NCBI GenBank assembly: GCA_903930095.1
Contig: CAIYXE010000299.1
Coordinates: 1-9,351, forward strand
Direction of reading: 5' to 3'
Length of the DNA stretch: 9,351 nt
Origin: an uncultured Hyphomicrobiales bacterium
Lineage (GTDB): Bacteria > Pseudomonadota > Alphaproteobacteria > Rhizobiales > Aestuariivirgaceae
Shown: one piece after another, positions 1 through 6,109 of the stretch
Layout of the letters: the number at the start of each line of letters is the position of its first letter
Position numbering within the stretch: the first letter of the stretch is position 1
Made by a program: the position numbers and the translations under genes
Notes under the pieces: model-generated
What the model was told of the DNA's origin: nothing
The model's database searches: none
Seen by the model: the letters and a program-made list of their open reading frames with translations, nothing else

Positions 1-1227
1 GCTGCCGAGCGCTTCTGTCATTTGCAGGAGCCGTTCGGCGACCATGCGGATGTCGTCGTCACTCGTGATGAGAGGCAGCGACACACCGATCGATATCTCG
101 TCCTTTGCTGTCGCAGAGAGCCCTGCCGCGAGGGCCGCACGTTCCAGCAGGGCTTTTCCCGTGCTTGCTCCTTCGAAGGCAAGGGCCCGGAACAGGCCAA
201 GCCCCCTCAGCGCGAGGCGGAAACCACCTGCGGCCTGCCCGTGGAGCAACTGCTCGAGTTTCCGGCCACGCGCTAAGGCGTCTTCCACAAGGCCGCCCTC
301 CTCAACCACATCGAGCAGAGTGAGAGCAACCCTCGCCAGAAGCGGGTTCTTCTCATGCGTATAGTGACCGATGGAGAGCTCGGGTGCGATGTCAAGGCGC
401 TCCTCGGCAATCACAGCGGCCAGCGGCAGCACCCCACCGCCAAGGGCCTTGCCAAGAACCACCATGTCCGGCGTGACGCCGAAATGCTCGAAAGCGAAGA
501 ACCGGCCCGTCTTCCCGAGGCCGGAGGGGATTTCGTCGAAGATCAGCTTAACGCCGTGTTGCGTGCACAAATCAGCGCACCGCGGCCAGAGGCCGGGCGG
601 GGGAACATGGGCGTTGGACCGCATGGGTTCTGCAACGAGACAGGCGATGCGGCCGCGGTTCAGCACGAGACTGGACTCGAGATCGGCAATCATTGCCTCG
701 GCGCCGCCCGCTTCCTCATTCCAGTAAGGCGTGAGGTGGAAGACATCTGACAGGTGACTTCCCAACCGCGGATCGAGCTGCCGGCTGGAAAGTGCCAGGC
801 TTCCCATGCCATGTCCATGATAGCTGCCCTCCAGCGCGATGATGCCCGGACGGCCGGTGGCGATCCGTGCAAGCCGAATCGCGGTCTCGATCGCCTCCGA
901 ACCGCCAGGCATCAGCAGGAGCCGTGACTGGCCGTTCCGGAACCTTGAGGTCAAGCGCTCGGCCAACTCCGTCGCGGGCGCATTCGCGAAGCGCCGTGGC
1001 GAGAATGCCAGACTGTCCAGCTGATCCTTCAGTGCCTGGAGGATACGCGGGTGCGCATGGCCGAGGTGATGACAGTTGTTGCCATGAAGGTCGATGTAGC
1101 GCCGTCCGTCAACATCTTCGATCCAGATGCCTCTTGCAGACCTCAGCGCGCCAATGCAGGGCGAGGAGCCATCCTGGTGGATGAAGGCCGCAGCATCGCG
1201 CGCCACCAGATCCGAGGCTTCACTCAT
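1..1227 (-). CDS. pbfA: Class III PLP-dependent enzyme, probable (R)-1-hydroxy-2-aminoethylphosphonate ammonia-lyase (PbfA-like), 3' end off window
   Basis: I translated this reading frame from ATG 1227 to the left edge: 409 codons without a stop, so only the last residues are missing. It is a fold-type I, class III aminotransferase-family protein. The pyridoxal phosphate lysine is K260 in GKALGGG, the cofactor aspartate is D231 in IFDEIPSG, GGS is at 108-110 and SYHG at 135-138. The blocks HQDGSSPC (17-24), LHGNN (47-51), SPRRF (76-80) and GHYTHEKNP (287-295) are ones I recall from PbfA. PbfA removes ammonia from (R)-1-hydroxy-2-aminoethylphosphonate to give phosphonoacetaldehyde in the cytoplasm. 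The ATG overlaps the stop of the upstream phosphatase gene (ATGA) and has no clear Shine-Dalgarno site, so translation is probably coupled. Alternatives are a true aminotransferase or an ethanolamine-phosphate phospho-lyase relative. The family is certain. The exact reaction is inferred from remembered motifs plus the AEP-type transporter upstream. Confidence 0.72.
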   Translation of the reverse strand, partial: MSEASDLVARDAAAFIHQDGSSPCIGALRSARGIWIEDVDGRRYIDLHGNNCHHLGHAHPRILQALKDQLDSLAFSPRRFANAPATELAERLTSRFRNGQSRLLLMPGGSEAIETAIRLARIATGRPGIIALEGSYHGHGMGSLALSSRQLDPRLGSHLSDVFHLTPYWNEEAGGAEAMIADLESSLVLNRGRIACLVAEPMRSNAHVPPPGLWPRCADLCTQHGVKLIFDEIPSGLGKTGRFFAFEHFGVTPDMVVLGKALGGGVLPLAAVIAEERLDIAPELSIGHYTHEKNPLLARVALTLLDVVEEGGLVEDALARGRKLEQLLHGQAAGGFRLALRGLGLFRALAFEGASTGKALLERAALAAGLSATAKDEISIGVSLPLITSDDDIRMVAERLLQMTEALGS

Positions 1228-2030
1228 AGGTTATCAGGAGCAAGCAAGGACAGCAATTCGACGTGCAGAGCCGGATCGCCACTGGTCAGGATCGTGCCGG
1301 ACCGGAGTGCCGGACCGCCGTCAAGTCCCGAGACTACGCCGCCGGCACCGGTGACGATCGGAATCGTCGCGGCGACATCGTAGATGTCCAGACCCGTCTG
1401 CAGTATGGCATCGATGTGACCTTCAGCCAGCATGCAAGTGTCATAGCAGTCACTCCCGAAGCGGATCATCCGGACGCGCTGCTTCAGGGTCCCCAGCCGC
1501 TCAAAAAGGCCGGGATCGTCCGTGACCGAGGAACCCGCGAAGACCACTGCGTCTCGCAACGGCAAGGGTTTTCGGCTTGCCAGCGGCCAGCTTCGTGAGC
1601 GATCTGAGCCGGTTGCCGTTTGGCCGTCTCCCCAGAACCGCTCCCTGAGGAACGGATGATCAGACAGGCCGAGAAGCGGTTTGCCTTCATGCAGAAGGCC
1701 GATCAGCGTACCCCAGAGCGGAATGGCGGAAATAAAGGACTTGGTGCCGTCGATCGGATCAAGCACCCACACGAACTCCGCTTCAGTGTTCTCCGATCCG
1801 AATTCCTCGCCGATCACACCGTGGGAGGGATAGGTACGCGCGATCAAGCCGCGGATTGCCTCTTCCGCTGCGCGGTCGGCAGCGGTCACGGGGTCAAAGC
1901 GTCCACCGTCCGACTTGTCATTTGCTGTGATGCCCGTCCTGTAGCTGGGCATGATGACGGAACCCGCGGCATCTCCCAAGCGATGCGCGAAGGCAAGGAA
2001 CTCTGCTGTCAAACGGTCTTGCGCCGCCAT
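1224..2030 (-). CDS. Inositol monophosphatase / HisN-type phosphatase of the phosphonate operon
   Basis: This is a 268-residue protein of the Mg2+-dependent inositol monophosphatase superfamily, close to the usual family length. The metal-binding set is intact: GEEFG (74-78), DPIDGT (91-96) and D218 in the C-terminal DIYDVAA motif, followed by GAGG (228-231). DPVTAAD (46-52) and GSDCYDTCMLAEGHIDA (192-208) resemble alphaproteobacterial histidinol-phosphate phosphatases (HisN), so database labels may say histidinol phosphatase. The start at 2030 is supported by GGGAGG at 2036-2041, five bases upstream. The frame stays open much further upstream, but there it only shadows the permease gene. The gene overlaps the permease by 22 bp at its 5' end and the PLP enzyme by 4 bp at its 3' end. 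Its place between an AEP-type transporter and a PbfA-like enzyme argues against plain histidine biosynthesis. The substrate is unknown; a phosphate monoester arising in phosphonate use is an inference. Confidence 0.85.
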   Translation of the reverse strand: MAAQDRLTAEFLAFAHRLGDAAGSVIMPSYRTGITANDKSDGGRFDPVTAADRAAEEAIRGLIARTYPSHGVIGEEFGSENTEAEFVWVLDPIDGTKSFISAIPLWGTLIGLLHEGKPLLGLSDHPFLRERFWGDGQTATGSDRSRSWPLASRKPLPLRDAVVFAGSSVTDDPGLFERLGTLKQRVRMIRFGSDCYDTCMLAEGHIDAILQTGLDIYDVAATIPIVTGAGGVVSGLDGGPALRSGTILTSGDPALHVELLSLLAPDNL

Positions 2031-3721
2031 GGCTGCCTCCCGAGAACGAAAGCGCGAAGGGCGAACTGAAGCCCGGTCGCCACCATCGAGATGAACATGA
2101 TGAGGACGGCCAGTGCAGCCGCCTGGCCATAACGGCTGCCTTCCAGCAGGTTCACAACCGCGATGGCGCCAACGCGCGAATTGGCCGTGAACAGGAAGAT
2201 AAGGGCAGATACCGTGGTCATGGCATTGACGAAGAAATAGCCGAAGGCATCGATCATTGTGGGCAGGAGCATCGGCAGGTGGATGCGGCGGGCCGTGCCG
2301 GCAGGCGTTGACTGCAAGGCTCTCGCCGCCATGTCGATCTCCGGATCGGTCCGCATGAGTGTTCCCACCACCATCAGATGCGGCACGGTGTAAAAGTGCG
2401 CAATGGTGCAGACGACCATCAGGGTGAGCGTGCCGAACAACGGATTGAGCGGATTGGCCGGGGCGTTGAAGAAGAAGATGTAGCCCAGGCCCAGCACCAG
2501 CCCCGGCACCGCCACAGGAAGCATCGCAAGGGCTTGGACAAGCTGCGTGGGCAGAACCGCCCCAACCTTCCTGGCGACAAGCCACCCAGTGAGTGAGACG
2601 GCGGCAGTTCCGGCAAGTGCCGTGAAGCACGCAAGCCAGAGGCTTGCCACCAGTGCCCGGCCATCATCGCCGTCTCCGAACACGCGGGCATAGTTCTTCA
2701 CGTCGAAACTCAGGTTATAGGGCCAGAACTTCACCAGCGAACCGAAGACGGCCATCCCGATGACACCCAGTATCGCGAGCGCGACGAGGATCGAGAAAGC
2801 CGTCAGCGCACCATCACGGATCGCCGAGGGATACGGCGTCACGGGCACGGACTTGCCGCTCAGCGTGGCGCGCTGCGCCCGGCGAGCGACAACGTCTACT
2901 GCGTAGGCCGCCACCGCAGGCGCCAGCAGCAACACGCCGACGACAGCGCCGAGTTCGAAGTCGAAGCGGCCGATGACGAGCTTGTAGATGTCGGTCGCAA
3001 GCACATTGGTGGAGCCGCCCACCACCGTCGGAACGCCGAAGTCAGTAAACACCAGGACAAAGACAACGGATGCCGCGCTGATCATCGCATATCGGCTGAA
3101 CGGCAAGGTGATGGCAAAGAATTGCCGCCAGGGACCTGCCCGCAACGCTCTCGCAGCTTCATAGAGCCGGGCATCGCTGGCCGCGAGTCCCGCCGAGAGG
3201 ATCAGCACGGCATGCGGCAAGGCATAGAGCACCGATCCGGTGACGATACCAATGGGGCCATAGAGTTGCCCGCCCATCAACAAGCCCTTGAGCATGCCCT
3301 GCGTGCCGAACAGGTAGATGAGGCCGATCGCGGGGAGCAATGAAGGCGCCAACAGGGGAAGCATGAAGATGGCCCTGAGAAGGCCCTTGAACGGCATGCA
3401 GCTGCGGTGGAGCGCATATGCGAGGGGATAGGCGATCAGGATGGTCAGCAAGGTCGCAAGACCAGAGAGCGTGACCGAGTTCCACGCCGCGATGGCGAGG
3501 CCTGGTTCGCTCGCATAGCGCAGGAAATTGTCGAATCCCGCAAAGGCGCCGTCGCGGCTGAAAAGACTGCGCACCAAAAGTGCGCCAATGGGCAGGATAG
3601 TGGCAAGCGCCAGCACAAGAACGGCCAGTGGCGGCAAAGCCTGCCGGGTAAGCCAGGCAGACCAGCGCCGGAGCGCAAGGCCTTCACCGCGCAGGCCGGT
3701 CTGCGGATCCTGGACAGGCAT
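2009..3721 (-). CDS. phnU2: ABC transporter permease with two fused MetI-type domains, 2-aminoethylphosphonate type
   Basis: This 570-residue inner-membrane protein contains two complete binding-protein-dependent permease domains in one chain, about residues 30-275 and 305-565. Each has several hydrophobic segments and an EAA-type cytoplasmic loop that docks on the ATPase: YEAARALRAGPWRQFFAITLP at about 187-207 (EAA at 188-190) and DMAARALQSTPAGTARRIHLP at about 463-483. Fused permeases of this sort occur in Fe3+ (FbpB/SfuB) and putative AEP (PhnU2, AepW-like) importers. The PbfA-like gene downstream favours the phosphonate type. The start ATG lies 5 bases from the ATPase stop codon (a 4-base gap) and lacks a strong ribosome-binding site, so it is probably translated by coupling. 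The last 22 bp overlap the phosphatase gene. The permease fold is certain; AEP as substrate is inferred. Confidence 0.85.
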   Translation of the reverse strand: MPVQDPQTGLRGEGLALRRWSAWLTRQALPPLAVLVLALATILPIGALLVRSLFSRDGAFAGFDNFLRYASEPGLAIAAWNSVTLSGLATLLTILIAYPLAYALHRSCMPFKGLLRAIFMLPLLAPSLLPAIGLIYLFGTQGMLKGLLMGGQLYGPIGIVTGSVLYALPHAVLILSAGLAASDARLYEAARALRAGPWRQFFAITLPFSRYAMISAASVVFVLVFTDFGVPTVVGGSTNVLATDIYKLVIGRFDFELGAVVGVLLLAPAVAAYAVDVVARRAQRATLSGKSVPVTPYPSAIRDGALTAFSILVALAILGVIGMAVFGSLVKFWPYNLSFDVKNYARVFGDGDDGRALVASLWLACFTALAGTAAVSLTGWLVARKVGAVLPTQLVQALAMLPVAVPGLVLGLGYIFFFNAPANPLNPLFGTLTLMVVCTIAHFYTVPHLMVVGTLMRTDPEIDMAARALQSTPAGTARRIHLPMLLPTMIDAFGYFFVNAMTTVSALIFLFTANSRVGAIAVVNLLEGSRYGQAAALAVLIMFISMVATGLQFALRAFVLGRQPWRRKTV

Positions 3722-3725
3722 CGGA

Positions 3726-4832
3726 TCAGGCCCCGCCGAGGAACATCAACTGCCGGGGTGGAAGTGCGAAGCCGATCATCTCTTGTGGTTGCGGAATCCG
3801 GTCGAGCCGAGAGCGCAGGACCTCTGCCTCGATCACCGCCTGAGGGTTGTCGACAGGCTCCAGCAGCAAACGCACCATGTCCCCGAGAAAGGTGACCGAG
3901 ACGACGCGCGCGTCAAAGTGGTTGGGCGAGGACTGCGCCTCCTGCCCAACCAGCACAGCGCCTGGCCTTATGCATACATTGGTCCTGTTGCTTCCATTCA
4001 GGCTCGCCCCGTCGGTCTGGAGTTTCAGTCCCTGGGCCACAGCCAGGCTATCCCCGATCATGTCGACGCGCAGCGAATTACAGCCACCCAGCAGCCGCGC
4101 TACGAAAAGGTTGGCTGGCCTGAGGTAAACTTCCTCAGGGCTGCCTGTCTGCTCAATCCTGCCCTTGTTCATGATGACGACCTGATCGGCGACTGAGAAT
4201 GCCTCTTCGCGGTCGTGAGTGACCATGAGCGCCGTCACACCGATTCGCCGCTGCAGGGCCTGGAGTTCTGTGCGCAGGTGAGCCCGCACATTGGCATCGA
4301 GAGCGGAGAGCGGTTCGTCGAGCAGCAGGAGGCCCGGAGACAGGGCCAGGGCGCGCGCCAAGGCCACGCGCTGCTGCTGACCCCCGGAAATCTGGTTTGG
4401 ATACTTGGAGGCATGCGACGTCAGTCCAACGAGCGAGAGCAGTTCAGAGATCCGCCTTGCCCGCGTGGCCCTGTCCACGCCGGTCGCCTCCAGGCCGAAG
4501 CCGACGTTAGCTTCCACAGTCCGGTTGGGAAACAGCGCATAGGACTGGAACACGATCCCGTAGTCCCGCGCCTCTGGCGGCAGGAGGGTTACATCGCGGC
4601 CGTTCTGGTGGATCGTTCCGCCGTCAGGTGTCTCGAAGCCGGCAATCAGGCGCAGCAAGGTTGTCTTGCCACACCCCGAAGGCCCCAGGACGCAGACAAA
4701 GCGGGAGGCAGCCGCATCAAGATCAACACCGTCGACAACGGTCGTACGGCCATAGCGCTTGGAGAGGTTTCTGAGACGAAGGTAGGGGGCCGCTTGCGCG
4801 GCCCCCTCGATCTGGGATGACGTGTGGCCCAT
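3726..4832 (-). CDS. phnT2: ABC transporter ATP-binding protein, 2-aminoethylphosphonate type
   Basis: Counted from ATG 4832 this is a 368-residue importer ATPase. The Walker A motif GPSGCGKT is at 50-57, the Q-loop glutamine at Q96, the signature ISGGQ at 148-152, Walker B LLLLDEP at 168-174 and the switch histidine at H206. Residues from about 285 to 365 look like the C-terminal TOBE regulatory domain usual in sugar, iron and phosphonate importers. It powers the fused permease encoded next. The start is uncertain. ATG 4832 leaves 14 bases after the binding-protein stop; GTG 4850 would overlap that stop as GTGA; ATG 4889 would overlap the binding-protein gene by 43 bp. None has a convincing Shine-Dalgarno site, which suggests coupling to translation of the upstream gene. 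Codons 9 to 17 encode one of the strongest hairpins in the window. Substrate assignment rests on family resemblance and neighbours. Confidence 0.87.
   Translation of the reverse strand: MGHTSSQIEGAAQAAPYLRLRNLSKRYGRTTVVDGVDLDAAASRFVCVLGPSGCGKTTLLRLIAGFETPDGGTIHQNGRDVTLLPPEARDYGIVFQSYALFPNRTVEANVGFGLEATGVDRATRARRISELLSLVGLTSHASKYPNQISGGQQQRVALARALALSPGLLLLDEPLSALDANVRAHLRTELQALQRRIGVTALMVTHDREEAFSVADQVVIMNKGRIEQTGSPEEVYLRPANLFVARLLGGCNSLRVDMIGDSLAVAQGLKLQTDGASLNGSNRTNVCIRPGAVLVGQEAQSSPNHFDARVVSVTFLGDMVRLLLEPVDNPQAVIEAEVLRSRLDRIPQPQEMIGFALPPRQLMFLGGA
4784..4807 (-). other. Strong GC hairpin with GNRA tetraloop at the binding-protein/ATPase gene junction
   Basis: In the transcript AGGGGGCCGC (from 4807 down) pairs perfectly with GCGGCCCCCT across the four-base loop GCAA. 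That gives a 10-bp stem that is nearly all G-C, closed by C-G on a GNRA tetraloop. It begins 39 bases after the binding-protein stop codon and, with the ATPase start at 4832, lies within codons 9 to 17 of the ATPase. No U tract follows, so it is not a normal intrinsic terminator. Stable hairpins after binding-protein genes are known, as in malE-malF, to protect the upstream mRNA from 3' exonucleases and give excess binding protein. I infer that role here. Confidence 0.6.
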
Positions 4833-4846
4833 CAGGAGTTGGGCTG

Positions 4847-5881
4847 TCACTGCTTGGGCGGAACTTTGGTTCCGTAGCGCTTCTGCCATTCGGCCATCAC
4901 GGCCTCACGATTGGCGGCAAGGCTGGCGAAGTCCATCTTCAGCAGCTTCTCCTTCTCGCCTTCCGGGTAGTTCTCGGGCAGTTCCGAGATATCGTCGTAG
5001 GCGGTGATCGGCAGGAACTTCGAGGATATCTGCGCTGCCTCGCGCGATGAAACCCAGTCGGCGAGCCTGCGGGCGTCGTCCATGTTCTTGGCGCCCTTGA
5101 TGATCGCCGTTGCTTCGATTTCCCAGCCGAGCCCTTCCTCCGGAAGAATGATCTTGATCGGGGCGCCGTCGTTGATCGCCTTCACACCCGGTGTCGAGTA
5201 GGAGATGCCGATAACAGTTTCTCCGGCAGCTGCCTGGCGGCACGGTGCACTGCCCGAGTGGCCATACTGCGAGATGTTCTCGTGCAGTGCGTCCATGTAC
5301 TGCCAGCCGCCTTCCTCACCAAATGCCGTGAGCCAGCCATTGACCGCGAGGAATGCGGTGCCAGACGAAAGGGGGCTCGGCATGGTGATGTGGTTCTTGT
5401 AGGCCGGATTGGTAAGGTCCTTCCAGCTCTTGGGAGCAGAAAGCCCGATCTTCTCGGCCTCGACGGTGTTGAAGCAGACGGAGGCAGCCCAGGCATCGAT
5501 CCCGACCCAGACAGGGTTTTCGCGGCTGTCGCGCATGACCGGGCTTACCGCATCATAGTTGGCCGGCTTGTAGCTCTCCAGCAGGCCCTTCGCATCAGCC
5601 GCCATCAGGGCAGAAACGGCATTGCCCATAATGATGTCGCCCTGCGGATTGGCGCCCTCAGCGATGACACGGGCGATGATCGGCGCAGTCGAGCCATTGA
5701 TCATTTCGATCTTGACGTCGGGGTTGGCGGCCATGAAGCCGTCGGCGAGCGCCTTGGCCTGATCCTCGTCGAGCGAGCTGTAGACGGTGAGGGTCCGCTG
5801 ATCGGCAACGGCGGACGTGATTCCGAGCGTGCTTCCGAAGACGGCAGCAAGGAGGAGACGGCGGATGGAGGAGGCAGTCAT
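4847..5881 (-). CDS. phnS2: Periplasmic substrate-binding protein, 2-aminoethylphosphonate ABC transporter type
   Basis: This is a 344-residue extracellular solute-binding protein. Residues 1-26 form a Sec signal peptide: Arg7-Arg8, then the hydrophobic stretch LLLAAVFGSTLGITS, ending in AVA with likely cleavage after A26. The mature protein begins with LTVYSSLDEDQAKAL, typical of the iron/phosphonate branch of family 1 binding proteins. NPVWVGIDAWAASVCFNT (122-139) and SQYGHSGSAPCRQAAAGETV (204-223) resemble the putative AEP-binding proteins PhnS2. The mature chain has two cysteines, C136 and C214, which could form a disulphide. The start at 5881 is backed by GAAAGG at 5890-5895, eight bases upstream. 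It is the first gene of the operon and the only one with a clear leader region, including a candidate Pho box. It would bind AEP or a close relative, such as hydroxy-AEP, in the periplasm. A ferric-iron role is less likely given the downstream PLP enzyme. Confidence 0.85.
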   Translation of the reverse strand: MTASSIRRLLLAAVFGSTLGITSAVADQRTLTVYSSLDEDQAKALADGFMAANPDVKIEMINGSTAPIIARVIAEGANPQGDIIMGNAVSALMAADAKGLLESYKPANYDAVSPVMRDSRENPVWVGIDAWAASVCFNTVEAEKIGLSAPKSWKDLTNPAYKNHITMPSPLSSGTAFLAVNGWLTAFGEEGGWQYMDALHENISQYGHSGSAPCRQAAAGETVIGISYSTPGVKAINDGAPIKIILPEEGLGWEIEATAIIKGAKNMDDARRLADWVSSREAAQISSKFLPITAYDDISELPENYPEGEKEKLLKMDFASLAANREAVMAEWQKRYGTKVPPKQ

Positions 5882-5925
5882 GGGGAAGACCTTTCAATTG
5901 AGCATCCGCTGTCTGGAGCTCCTGC

Positions 5926-5943
5926 ATTGCAATTGTGTGACAA
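5926..5943 (-). promoter_or_regulatory. Candidate Pho box upstream of the binding-protein gene
   Basis: On the minus strand the sequence reads TTGTCAC-ACAA-TTGCAAT. Against the PhoB consensus CTGTCAT, four A/T-rich bases, CTGTCAC/T, the first half matches 6 of 7 and the second 4 of 7. The AT-rich spacer fits well. It lies 44 bases upstream of ATG 5881 and points toward the phosphonate operon. I see no strong -10 box after it, as is usual for weak activator-dependent promoters. The assignment is by eye only. Confidence 0.42.
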
Positions 5944-5984
5944 CCTGCCGAACGGCGTCTGGATAAACCTACAGCGCCACGGAT

Positions 5985-6004
5985 CACGATTTCACACGAT
6001 TTCA
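5985..6004. repeat. Perfect 10-bp tandem repeat in the divergent intergenic region
   Basis: CACGATTTCA occurs twice head to tail with no gap, so the copies sit about one helical turn apart on the same DNA face. A related inverted copy, ATCGTGAA, is at 6035-6042. The repeat lies between the two outward-facing candidate Pho boxes. It could be an operator for a regulator of one or both divergent genes, but no binding protein can be assigned. Confidence 0.5.
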
Positions 6005-6060
6005 AAAGCACCACCGCCGGCCCAGGCGGCGTTCATCGTGAATGGCCTGCCTACACAAGA

Positions 6061-6078
6061 CTGTCATCTTTCCGCAAC
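6061..6078 (+). promoter_or_regulatory. Candidate Pho box upstream of the acyltransferase gene
   Basis: The plus strand reads CTGTCAT-CTTT-CCGCAAC. The first half is a perfect PhoB half-site (7 of 7) and the second matches 4 of 7 with the correct 11-bp periodicity. It ends 31 bases before ATG 6110 and points toward the acyltransferase gene. This is rather close to the start codon, so a short leader would be needed. No clear -10 box is visible. Confidence 0.4.
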
Positions 6079-6109
6079 ATGAAGGGTCATCAGCACGGAA
6101 AGGCTCGAG

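Noticed and set aside
12..22. CTGTCATTTGC as a further Pho half-site
   Set aside because: It lies inside the coding sequence of the PLP enzyme, has no matching second half-site and precedes no gene start.
2031..2630. The phosphatase frame stays open upstream and could give a 468-residue protein
   Set aside because: The extra 200 residues are antisense-like low-complexity shadow of the permease gene in another frame, with no domain resemblance. ATG 2030 has a strong ribosome-binding site, and the family length fits 268 residues.
3528..4196. 222-residue plus-strand open frame across the permease/ATPase junction
   Set aside because: It is opposite two well-supported genes, has no recognisable motif and shows a composition typical of a reverse-frame shadow.
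6014..6029. CCGCC-GGCCCA-GGCGG hairpin in the divergent region
   Set aside because: A five-base-pair stem is common by chance in GC-rich DNA, and it has no relation to a gene end or start that I can show.
5258..6082. 274-residue open frame on the plus strand opposite the binding-protein gene
   Set aside because: It is antisense to a clear signal-peptide-bearing binding protein, matches no family, lacks a ribosome-binding site and runs through the divergent promoter region. Long shadow frames are expected in GC-rich DNA.
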